Shown here: positions 33,262 to 43,843 of the stretch, piece by piece
How the letters are laid out: each line of letters opens with the position of its first letter
Numbering within the stretch: position 1 is the stretch's first letter
NCBI GenBank assembly: GCA_023634235.1
Contig: JAMKCF010000011.1
Location: forward strand, 2,064,001 to 2,128,000
Length of the DNA: 64,000 nt
Origin: Pisaster brevispinus
Taxonomy: Eukaryota; Echinodermata; Asteroidea; Forcipulatida; Asteriidae
Direction: 5' to 3'
Notes under the pieces: generated by a model
Told to the model about the DNA's origin: nothing
What the model saw: only the letters and a program-made list of their open reading frames with translations
The model's database searches: none
Translations under genes and position numbers: made by a program

Positions 33262-33519
33262 GTGATGACTACTTCAGGGGAAATGAAATGTATTAAATCA
33301 AAGGGCAAGAAAGTACGCTTGTCAAACCATCTGAAGCTAGCCGCGTATTTGGCCAGAATTTCAATCCGCGGAGTTAGGAAAATCATAACCCATGCATTTC
33401 AAGGCGGTGACATTTCTGTCTCGCCTTCTTTCTATTTTGAACGAAGTTTTAAGTTGTATCGACTTATCAGTGAAATTATTTACGGTATTCTTAAAAACAT
33501 ATTACTGAGCATACTTTAG
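33262..33519 (+). other. Unassigned 85-codon open frame
   Basis: An intronless frame of 85 codons, basic at the N-terminal half (KSKGKKVRLSNHLK), ending IIYGILKNILLSIL. I recognise no family, and there is no evident promoter or poly(A) signal. It lies about 300 bp upstream of the KIAA0825 first exon on the other strand. It may be chance. Confidence 0.2.
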
Positions 33520-34211
33520 CCATAAAGTTTTAAAGATCGATTAAACTTAACGAGTGTGTGTGTTTCAAAATATATTTTACGATTAGAATACATGTCTTTT
33601 ACAACAGGTGTATATTTCGAATTATGACACCCATAAATTAAGCATAATATTTGAGGCATATGAGTGCATTATAATCATGAGCAGAAATCTGGACAATTCG
33701 ATTTCACAAGACGAGGCCTAGTAAAATGAAAAAGCCAGATTTCACCGAGTGATTACACTCTGCGACAACGCACAAACGAAATGTTTGTAATTGTTTTGTA
33801 TAACTCATACTAAATCCTTGTCATATGAACAATTTTTCAAAAAACAGGCACTGAAATTCATCCACCCCACACTTTGGAAATCCCCAAACCCCTTCTAAAC
33901 AACATGGACGAATCCATGTAGACACCGGCCCTGTCCGCCGTGAAACGACCTCTTGCCTCGTTTGGACAAATGGGCGGGGAACGCTCATTTTGGAAACGAC
34001 GATGCGAAGCGTCGCTCACTGTGACTGGTCCAAGTGTTTTATATTTATCAATATAGGACTCCCTATATTAAATTTTGGAGAGCCACGCGTCGCGGCAGTA
34101 AATACATAGCAAACGAAAGTACGACACATGATGCGTGTTCCACCAATCAAATGACAAGGATCTATTCGTGCGGTAGGCCTATATAAGAAAACGCACAATC
34201 CGACGCCAACA

Positions 34212-34470
34212 TACACTCTTAAAGTTCACAAGTCAGATTTAACACGGATTCCAGTTTCCGGGGAGCCGGACCCAAATCCGGGTCAGACTGACCCGGAAAG
34301 TGATTTTTTAAAATGGGATTTGAATCCGGATTCTGCGTCATTTGAGCCAAGTTTTTCTGGGTTATTTTGACAGATTTTGGGTCATATTGACCCAGAAATG
34401 GGGCATGCACCACGGAACCCGGATCCGGGTAAACTCCGACCTGATCTGACCTGAAATTTTCTAGAGTGTA
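34212..34470. mobile_element. MITE with TACACTCT / AGAGTGTA ends
   Basis: The 8-bp ends are perfect inverted repeats, and the 259-bp interior is rich in direct and inverted copies of gacccgga and tccgggtca. No coding capacity. Confidence 0.65.
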
Positions 34471-34907
34471 ATAGCATATACAGTGTGATTTGGGGCCAGA
34501 CCCTTCTCATAAGTGTACTACAGGTTATTTTAAACACTACAGAGCATTTACATAGAATTGGGAATGTTCATAAGAGCATTCAAAAGAAACCGTTGTGAAA
34601 ATCAGACAATCAAAATAAATAAATAATGCACTGGGCTTTGTTGCTACAATATCATGTCTTCAGATAAACTACAGTAAATAAATGCTACACAAAAATGACA
34701 CCTAAAATATCTAAACATGTTTTTGAGCGCTCGTAGACAAAATGCGAGTTTGATAAAATTACGCTTTGCTATTTTGTTATAAGAATGCGCGGACTGAATA
34801 GTGTGTATGTGCAGAGGGTGAGGTGTTACTAATGACGTGTGAGTGATATTTTTTATGGTTTTAGTGCCAGGGTTAAATTAAAGAGTGAAGTGTGAGGGTG
34901 GAACTAC

Positions 34908-35050
34908 TGGGCTCGATCTCACAAATCAGTAAGATTCACCATAAGATGAGTTGTCAATAATTATGTACCACTAGTGATTTGTATTGTGACATCACACTTT
35001 GCTATGCAATTAAGACTATGATCAATCTGAGCTTTTTGTGAAACCGAGTC
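34908..35050. mobile_element. MITE family Q, copy 1
   Basis: Starts gggctcgatctcacaaa and ends ctttttgtgaaaccgagtcc (imperfect inverted repeats). The middle ttgtattgtgacatcacact is nearly identical to 57640-57660. Confidence 0.7.
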
Positions 35051-36034
35051 CAGGTGTGATAATTGTGGCCAGGGTTTGTGTTTGCAGTGCAACATAAATT
35101 TGCTTTACAGCGAGTCTCTCCACGTAAACACGCACTCTGTCTACTTGCGCTCAAGTGTAGCCTACATTGGGAGTTTCCCTCACATCTTTGAATTATACTT
35201 ATTAAGCAATGTGGAAAGTTTGCCTTACTAGTCTAGGTGAGGGGCCAAGAACAATTAGCCATATGCCGTTCACCATATAAACAAATTACCGCATTTCATC
35301 TTGGGAAAACTCGTACATTTTTAAACAAAACAAAACTAGCAAGATAGACTTCGAGCTGTAGTTTCATGCAGGGGCCTAACTAGGATAGGTTTTATAGTGG
35401 GATGTGTGCCGCATTGCTTCAAAATTATGGTTGCCGGTGTTGCTTGGACTCAGATTTCACCCAGAATGCTTTGTACACCGACCATGCGCATTGGGACATG
35501 CATGGGCCATTATTTAATTTACAAAATGAACCCAATAAACCAAAAATACCTTGGTAGTTTTAAACATCATAATTTAGTCAAAGGGCCAGTCCAAAAACCT
35601 GGTTGAAAAGGTTTTGTACGGTTGTGTACCTTTATCAAATAAATTATTTATTGGAAAATGTTAATAAGCGAATTTCTCGCGATGATTTCATAGAAAAAAA
35701 GGACAAGAGGGAAATTCTAAACGCTGAGTTCCTTAATTGACATTTATAATGCTAATTACAGTTTTAAAGGCATAAAAATTAATTCTCCACGTTGCAAGAA
35801 TTTGACCATAAATTGCGCTTACATTGAACAGAGCAAAATTTTATGAGCTAAACACACACGAATTATGCTCACCAGAATATGGATACAAACCAAAGCACAA
35901 TTTGTGAATGGTATCCCGCTTATTTTTGATTAGCAGTGAGTTGTTAAGCAAAACTTTCTGCTTAAGCAGCGCTCTTAAATTGGCCCCAGATCATTTGGGT
36001 GACCTCATTATTTGATTGTTGACTTCTCTTTACA

Positions 36035-36168
36035 AAAGCTGTACATGTGGCTTTGGGCTGTGGCTTGATCATACCATGAACATGCGTTAAAGCATGATAT
36101 GAGGCCCATATCAATACCCTTGTCAACAGCTGCAGCCATAGCCGAAGTCGCAAATTCAGATTCGGCCT
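36035..36168. mobile_element. Palindromic MITE family P, copy 3
   Basis: tggctttgggctgtggcttg on the left and cagctgcagccatagccga on the right, with an intervening gaggcccata word also seen in the copy at 50990-51115. Confidence 0.6.
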
Positions 36169-36170
36169 AA

Positions 36171-36371
36171 AGGTCATGTCACACAAGACAATTTTCAGGC
36201 AATTTTGAGGCAATCACCAGCACTGTGTGCAAAAGGGACAGCTCGGCAGCACACGCACTCACAAAAATAATCTTCCAGCAAATTATTAAAAAAACCTGAA
36301 TATGACCGGATTTTCTTATTGGAGATTGCCTGGAACTGGTTGCCTGTAAATTGCCTCGTGTGACGTGGTCT
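36171..36371. mobile_element. Harbinger-like MITE with TAA target duplication
   Basis: Left end aggtcatgtcacacaagac and right end (reverse complement) agaccacgtcacacgaggc are inverted repeats. TAA lies at 36168-36170 and 36372-36374. 201 bp, no transposase. Confidence 0.8.
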
Positions 36372-36419
36372 TAAGATGGTCCTCTGCTCGAGTGTCTTCA
36401 TATATACAATAAGGTTCCA

Positions 36420-36646
36420 TCGTGGTCCAGCTTGTTTCAGTTGAACACAAAGGGCGTCGTCTGATGGCTAGACTTGACACGGTCTGTCTTCAGCGTTAGT
36501 TACAAATGTAGCCCTCGTCATTTCAACAGTTGAACTAGTCATCTGGCTAGACTTGACACTGTCCTTCGGCTGGTGGCACATAGTCCAAAGAGCGTTGACC
36601 AGCATGAAGGTTTGGTATATGTCATCTCCAAGGTCATCGCCTCAAT
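36420..36646 (-). other. Candidate terminal exon of an unassigned minus-strand transcript
   Basis: A good acceptor (tttattttcgaccacag) ends at 36647. One frame stays open for 35 codons to a TGA near 36541, but it does not continue the frames of the next exon upstream. The left limit is arbitrary. Confidence 0.3.
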
Positions 36647-36815
36647 CTGTGGTCGAAAATAAACAATTTTCAAAGATTTTCACAAGCTCTTCAAGTATCA
36701 GTTGTTCTGAGAAATTGTGAAATCTGAATGCTTTCATGTGCAAGAAAGTTCTCATCAAGCTCCAATCAGTTCAACTCATTGAACACGCACACACAACACG
36801 ACACAATATTAGAGG

Positions 36816-36846
36816 TTTGTTTGTTTGTTTGTTTGTTTGTTTGTTT
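36816..36846. repeat. (GTTT)n microsatellite
   Basis: Seven uninterrupted gttt/tttg units. Confidence 0.9.
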
Positions 36847-37280
36847 TAACGCACGAAGTGTGGACCCGAAAACAAGAGGTTCACACAATGTAGGGACTTG
36901 AAACACTGAGTGGACTTACACACGTCCACACAGTGTTTTTTTACAGTGTTGAAGAATAGGATTTCCTTAAGTGTACAGAACAAAGGAATTTTCACAGAGT
37001 GACTGCAACACAGAGCCTTGTGTATTTTTGGTTTTAGTTTTTTGTGTTTTCTAAAAACATTTTTTTTCAGAAAAACGTGACATCAATTTTGTAATGCAGT
37101 TTTCCACCAGTTAGCTGGTGTATTTATATCAGACAAAACGGGAATTAATGTATTCTTTCAAATCGACGACTTTAAACCTTCAAAAGTGCTAATTTTTAAA
37201 CATTTACTCCTTTGCAAAATTTGTCGAATGCACCTTATCTCCAAAGAAAAGGTTCAGATTGATTTTTTTCCTTAACTTAC

Positions 37281-37369
37281 CAAGTGGTTTGTTCTTGGCT
37301 CTTTGCATCTGTATTCTCCACCGATTCACATCGCAAAAGGTCTGGTTGTTATCACCACGTCACAAGAGA
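37281..37369 (-). other. Candidate internal exon of an unassigned minus-strand transcript
   Basis: 89 bp between an excellent acceptor (cttttcccctcag) and donor (CTTG|gtaagt). All three frames contain a stop, so as drawn it is noncoding or UTR. The frame downstream of the stop reads FCDVNRWRIQMQRAKNKPL. Confidence 0.4.
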
Positions 37370-38124
37370 CTGAGGGGAAAAGAATAGTAGGCCAAGAACA
37401 ATTCGTCACTATGTAGGCCCCCTATACACATTTCCCCAAAATTTGTAAGAACAACCGACTTCTATTTTTCAGAGAGAATTGTAGTTTCTGTGGATTTTGC
37501 AGGCGCAATTTTTTAATGCAAGTTAACCAATTCTTAAGCTGTTTAACCTCGGTGGATGGCTGGCCGTTCATGCTTGTTGTAGAATCTAAAATTATAGTAT
37601 TTTGACTGCTGGTACAAGTGTCTTTGCTATTTAAGAAATGTTTGAGAGATTCAAATCTGTTTTTGATGCATGTGTTTTTTTCCAAATCGATAACAGATGT
37701 TTAGAGTTGTTTATGATCATCCACATTTCTTGATTGAGTTGTTTTCCTATTTAGTTTGTTCACCAGTAATTTGTAACTTATATAACCAGATACATTACCA
37801 TATCTTTGCACTCATGAACCCCTGCTGGTTAACATCACCTCAGCTCAGTGAAGATTTTAAGCACGCAAACTTCTTCATTTACTTCAAGAAGAAAACATTA
37901 TCTGCTTTTTGGGGAGAAACAACTATCTAGAAAGGTTAGCATTTTGGGGTACAAACGAAAAGCTAAAGACAAGTTCGCCAAACACATCACCGGAGATAAT
38001 CAAAACTTTACCAAATTGTTATTTACGGTGTCCCAGAGCTGCCCTCGGTATCTAAATGCCTGACACATTATCGGCTTGAGAAAAACAGTTCTGTGGAAAA
38101 CAAAAATAAGATTGTAGCCTGAGG

Positions 38125-38710
38125 AAGGAACGGTTAGAAGCTGTGGAAATAGAGGTTAGAAGCTGTGGAGGGAAAGATTAGTGTTCACACTTACCCTCAT
38201 ACTTCACCGAAGACTTGTCCAGATCTTGACCCTTTTTGTTGCATACACTTGTCAGTATCAATTCACAATCACCTGCCACAGCATTCGCTTCAGAAACAAC
38301 AGGTTACAGACTGTGGACAAATAACAAACAAGGCTATAGCCTATGGAGGGCAAGTATATTTTTATCTCCCACTTACCATTATACTTTACCTAATACTTCA
38401 CCTCTTACTTAACCTCGGCTGCAAACACCTTACTTCATTGACCCCACTGACCTTAGGTCACACTTCAGAAATGTCGAAGGGAGATTCAACATTTTCAAGC
38501 CAATTTCTGCGTTTCAATGCACAATCACCTGCCAACATTAACTTTCAGAAGAATAGCTTTAGACTGTGGAAAAAAGAAGAAAAATAATTTAGCCTGTGAA
38601 GATGAGGTTAGAGGCTGTGGAATTAAAGGTTAGAGCTGTGGATGAAATGTTAGAAGCTGTGGAGGAAACGTTAGAAGCTGCGGAAAAAAGGGTTATTTTT
38701 GTCATACTTA
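38125..38710. repeat. Complex repeat: gttagaagctgtgg minisatellite inside a larger duplication
   Basis: gttagaagctgtgg and close variants occur near 38132, 38157, 38610, 38650 and 38672. A larger module (cacaatcacctgcca, then agactgtgga, then tacttcacc-like words) appears at 38160-38400 and again at 38500-38740. Confidence 0.75.
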
Positions 38711-40156
38711 CCCTTACACATTTACCTACTACGTCACTCGACCTCTCACTGGCTCCGGTCACTCATCAGGGACATCAGAGGGTGAGTCTTCATCGTCTAC
38801 TCAGCTTTGCATATACCGATGATGGTGTAGTTCTTAGTTTTGTTCAAAATATTACCTTTTATTCATTTAGGGACTTGTTTTTACTGTCCTTAAAATGTGA
38901 AAGTACATTTTGTGTGTCGTTAACGCAGAAGGTATGAGATTGAGCATCTTTTAATCAAGACTAAGCACTACACCAGTCACGCCTTATACCTTACCTATCA
39001 TAAACCTGCTGAAAGAGACGAGAGTTAGTCTTATCTCTAGGCCAATACTGCAAATACTCTAGGCCTTTACTGTCTTATACAAACCAATTAATCACTGACA
39101 TCTTTCCACCATGGTGATCTGCTCTTTTCCTTCCTCTTTTCTTGTCTCCCATCTTCTCCTTCCGTCTATATCCCCTTTTCTTCTTCTTTTTCCTTTTTCA
39201 TTTATTTCCTTTTTTCTCGCCGCGCTCACAAATAGGTGGTTTTGGGAAGTTATTTGCAATGATCCGTTATATAAACTTTACTATAATAGATTTGAATTTC
39301 GTTGGGTCTACAGCTTTAAAACACTTGCGTTTACACAAGTTCTTTCTTTTTCTTCTATTTGAACTTTGATTCAAATGAGCAAGGGTTACAGCTAAATGTA
39401 AATTTATGGTCTTATTATTTTTTTGTTTTCCAATACATGCTCGATTGAAAATATTTGCAATCAGAGTTGATGTAATGCTGATACTAAGGAATATGTAAAT
39501 ATTAATTTAGCTTGTCTAAATTATCTATTTAATACTCCTTAATTAAACATTGATCATCAAATGCATGGTGACTCTCTATTGTTATAGCTGATTGCATGTT
39601 ATGTAAGATTACTTCTAAAACAGGTTTTGTGTGATCGATTAAAAAAATGGACAATAAAATAAAATATAAATATGACAACTGACGACTTGAAGTATCAACC
39701 CTGACAGATATTTCCAGTAAGACCAGTCTCCTAATTAGAAAGCATCATTGGCTTCGACCAATATGCAAATCAAGAAATGCCGGGATAGTGTGACGTCACC
39801 TTGAAAGCTATACAAGTAAGGACAACATCAACAAGATCGCCGAACATCGTGGGGGAGGGGTGGTACAAAAGGGGAGGGACTCTGCAAGAGAACGGGTTAG
39901 TTCTTCTCTTACCGTTCGCAGTCTTCACACTCTTGTCTTTATCTTGAAAGCTAACTTGCGTTATCCGACCTCCACTATAATTGCGCTCTATAATTAATCT
40001 AATTTTTCTTCATTTTAGTTTTCTAAAACGGTAACAAATTTACCGTATTTTTGGTCGGAAATAAAGGGGGAAATGAAGTCCAACACTTTATGAAAGAGAT
40101 GAATCGAACAAGCAAACTTAAAAAGTGGAGGGCGGATGCGGCAAAGTTTTGCTTAC

Positions 40157-40432
40157 CTCAATCCGGCGACGACTCCAATGTACGTCCACATGTACGTCCA
40201 CACACCACATATCCATAGATCTTCATTTCCCATCTGGTCAGTGGTCACAGTCTCTTGAGGGCCGTCAGCTAATAAGATGTTCCCTCTTCTTGCAACTCAG
40301 GAAACAGTCCTGTCAATGTCTCTTGAAGCTTGGCTGGAAGGGAGCTCACTGCTGCTGGTTGCTGCGTCTGCCTCAAATCGTTCCCCGTCTTGGACCACTG
40401 CTTACAGCTGCCTCAGTCATTTAACCCCATCT
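40157..40432 (-). other. Candidate exon of an unassigned minus-strand transcript
   Basis: 276 bp between acceptor ttgttttctcaattcag and donor TTGAG|gtaagc, both near consensus. Stops occur in all frames. A 25-codon frame with a fair start context (CAGATGG) opens near its 3' end (MGNEDLWICGVWTYMW...). It could be UTR or a long noncoding RNA. Confidence 0.4.
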
Positions 40433-41004
40433 CTGAATTGAGAAAACAACCCTAAACCCATCAATTCAACTCCAAAGGGGGGTTAATAAGAGAACATTTT
40501 AACCCTATCAGGACCCGGGGAACACAATGTGCCCCCACAAAATGTAAACTTTTAAACACTTTTTTCTAAAAACGCACTCCCCCATAATTTCAATACTTTT
40601 TCCGACACACCACTATTTTACTGCAAGCTTTCGGGGCCAAGGGTGCTAGGATGAGGCACCGTACATAGTTCTGTAGTATTCTTGGCCTGGAAAGATTGAA
40701 ATAGCATGCTAAAAATGTTTGATAAAAAAGAGGGGAGAATAAAAAAAAATTGTATTGTAGTTTCATTTGGTTGAAAAAGACAACAAAATCACACACACAA
40801 ACAATCTAATCTTTAAACGAAATTATTTCTAATAGAATTTGTGTGTGTTGGACCTAAGATAAAAAAACCGGTTGCCATGGCATCAGATGTCCCCTTATAT
40901 CAATTGTAATATCATTGTTTTCCTAATATGACCCTAGATAAATAATTGGGAAATCTCATAATTTGATCGTAATTGGATGCAGCGTCAAATCTTCAATGAG
41001 GATC

Positions 41005-41007
<3 letters not shown>

Positions 41008-41040
<33 letters not shown>

Positions 41041-41050
41041 GGGGGGGGGG
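41008..41050. repeat. Poly(T) run followed by poly(G)
   Basis: About 33 T then 10 G. Assembly length here is unreliable. It may mark the tail of an inverted retroposon, but no body is recognisable. Confidence 0.9.
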
Positions 41051-42056
41051 ACTCAAGGGGACCGTCTCTCCAATTTTCCTAAGTTTTCGAGCAATTTTAT
41101 GAAGCTTGCCATAAACGTTCATATCATCAAGTTTGACGTGATGACAGGTAGGCCTACAGAATTTCAAAATTTACCAATCCAGGGCATTTTTGTATAGTTG
41201 TTAGCTCATTTTGGTCCATTTTGCGTATTTCCCCCATAGTTTCTGTGTTTTTTGTCCAATTATACAACTTTGCAACCTTGTTTATTTTGACATAGGCCTA
41301 ATCAATAACTTGAAGTTTTTATTGTTACTTGGGTTATCGCTGGGGTGCAACAAGCATTGGTTTATCCCATTTTGGTTTTTTTTTTTAAAAGTTTTTCCTC
41401 TGAAAAATCGATATTTCCGGTTAATGTTGGGCCCCTGTTGCAATGATGCGGCCTGATTGATACTTCTATATATATAATAGTATTTAGCCTTAAGTATTTC
41501 GTGGCCTGAAAAGTTGTTTGAAATTAGCATAACGAGAATATACCACTGATAAAAAAAACATTGATACATTTTGAACCCCTGGGCAGGCCTGAAAACACAA
41601 CATAATTTTATGATGGTCCCCGGGTATTGGCGGCCCTTTTGAGTTCCCACAATGCACTTAAATACAACATGTGACACACCACTACCACTTTCTAGGGGAA
41701 AACAATCCAAAAAAACGAGTGGAAGTTTCTGTATAAAAACGAAAAATCGCAAAAACGTTAAAATTGTTTGACCCAGACAAACGAATGCCATGGTAACAAC
41801 AATACCCCCGTAGCTACTATCGTTATGACCCTAGATAAATATTGGGGAAACTGGTATTTGGATGCAGCGTCGAAAAATTACGGGCAAAAATATGGTAGGA
41901 GGTGCGCTTTGTGCCCCCGGTGCCGGTGGGTTCTTTATAGTAGGGTTGTTACGGGCGAAAATATGGTACCCCCCCCCCCTCCCTCGCCGGTCTTGAAAAG
42001 GTAGGTATATAAAATTGTGGTCAAATAGTTCTATAGGTACTGTTCCCAAGCCTTAC

Positions 42057-42396
42057 CTCAACAAGATGTCAATGGAAAGATGCGATGTTCGGCTTTGGTC
42101 GTGAAGTTTTGCACTGCAGTCAACGACGATTCTCCGGGGGTCTATCCATGCACTGGCAAGCTTAACAGTAACACCGAAGTTAAATTTGCTTTGAAAGTCT
42201 GTAGTCATAATTAGATAGGAGTCGTGGAATTCACGATATGCACTCAAGGGCTCGACAGCAAATTTTTCTTGAAACTCACTGCATTTCTCATTTCTGGCCA
42301 GTGACAGAATGACTGGGTTCAGTGACTGGGTCATCTTCTCGTCGGCCCGCTTCAAATTATTGGCCAACCCCTCGATAAAATACACCACATTTGGTT
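42057..42396 (-). CDS. Orphan coding exon, unknown protein
   Basis: A 340-bp exon-like segment on the minus strand with acceptor tgcctttttag, donor TTGAG|gtaagg and one frame open throughout. The frame includes VYFIEGLANNLKRADEKMTQ, LSAYREFHDSYLIMTTDF and SKFNFGVTVKLASAWIDPRR. If the donor is not used, the frame ends at a TAA inside it (stop at 42053). If it is spliced to 40432, the frame ends five codons on. I do not recognise the family. It is transcribed away from COMMD10, whose ATG is 1.4 kb to the right, so the two may share a promoter region. Confidence 0.5.
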
Positions 42397-43639
42397 CTAA
42401 AAAGGCAACCGTTAGCCTATGCTGACATATATCTGAATGCACATCATTGGCTATGGAAAGTTGTGATAAATGTACCAGTAAAGTTCGCCAGAAAAACCAC
42501 TTGCAAATCCCAGGTTAGAGCCGAGAGGTACTGCTGCCATTCTGAACTCCATGGCCAATCTGCATTCCAGCATTCCTGTATTCGCTACAATGGGTACTTT
42601 GAGAACAAGTGCAAAACTCCGTATTTGCATGACAACGAAGATCTTCAATAAGGCGACATTCCACAGTAAACCCCGGTCCCAAGAACATATTGAGTAAAAG
42701 TCTCAGTCCCGGATAGCATAACTAATTAATTCCAGGGCGAGAACAAATGCCGTGAAGTAGGCCTAGATGGGGAAATATTTCCAATGAACCAAATTGTTTT
42801 TCGGGGCTCTGGCTAGGGTTCAGGTAGTTACCCCTGTTTATTTGTTTGTTTCGTTTTTGTTTGTTGGGATGTTTTTGGTGTTTTTTGTTTGTCTTGTGAA
42901 CACAATAAATCTAAACGAGTTCGAGTCCAGATCAAAATAAATTAAAAACTTTCTGCTCAGGGGGTCGCAACCCTGTACGAGACGGCGACGGGAGAAAATG
43001 CTAGGGACAGAAAAATGCGACGCAAAAATTTAGAAAAAGAAAAAAGAAAAAAGAATCGACGTAAAAATAAACAAATGAAAAAATATAATAAAAATTAGGC
43101 AAAATACGACACACTGTATCACATGACAGAAAATGGCAAGCATTCTAGCTGTTAATAACGTATTAATTAAATTAGTGAGCTAAATCAGCCAGCTCCACTG
43201 AAAATCAATTGGTGGTCTATCAGATTGCGGAATACAATTTCTTTTTTATGCAACATGAAGTGTTAGTAGATGTCGTAGGCAAAGTCAATGTTCCTAACTG
43301 TACATAGTTAACTTAATGTAATTTTTCTAGCGGCTAATTAGATATTAATTAGTCAGTCGAATTAGCCACCTCCAAAATTAGGTGTGCCCGTTGGTAGGCC
43401 TACTTTCTTTTATGGAATATAGTTTCATCTTTTGTGCATTGAGGAAGAAAATAGAAGGGCCGGACCCATAGGCCCATTTACCCATTTACTTTGGCGCGAG
43501 TATATAATATGCACTGGATGATGCACTGGATGGCGAGGTCTTTATAGTGGCGGCTAATTCTCGCTAATTACTAACCGAAAAATATAATTCTGCCTCGAAG
43601 AATGATCAGTTGTTTTTCAAGAATATTGATACAAATTGT

Positions 43640-43814
43640 ACTGAAAAGTGAACTATAATAATACAAAATAGAATGTGAAGCAGACATTTCACCGCCTTGT
43701 ACTGCATGGATTATACTTTTCCAGAACATGCGGTTGGCCCGCCCTTAAATCTGCGGATGGAAATTCTGGCCCAATACGCGGCTAGTTTCAGGCTGGGTTT
43801 GTCAACTTGTCAAC
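43640..43814 (+). promoter_or_regulatory. COMMD10: COMMD10 5' UTR / promoter region (position inferred)
   Basis: The sequence immediately before the ATG becomes GC-richer (cggttggcccgcccttaaa, cccaatacgcggc). No TATA box or clear start site can be assigned. Confidence 0.35.
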
Positions 43815-43843
43815 ATGGCGTTAATGTTCACGAAAACTGCGAG
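43815..43843 (+). CDS. COMMD10: COMMD10 exon 1
   Basis: 29 bp, residues 1-9 (MALMFTKTA) plus two bases of codon 10; donor GCGAG|gtatgt. Identified by splice phase and by the following KKAVELIN motif. Confidence 0.85.

Noticed and set aside
40125..40424. 99-codon plus-strand open frame
   Set aside because: It lies antisense to a better-supported minus-strand exon-like segment with both splice sites.
41282..41791. 169-codon minus-strand open frame
   Set aside because: AT-rich, lysine/phenylalanine/tyrosine-biased text with no conserved motif and no splice context; likely chance.
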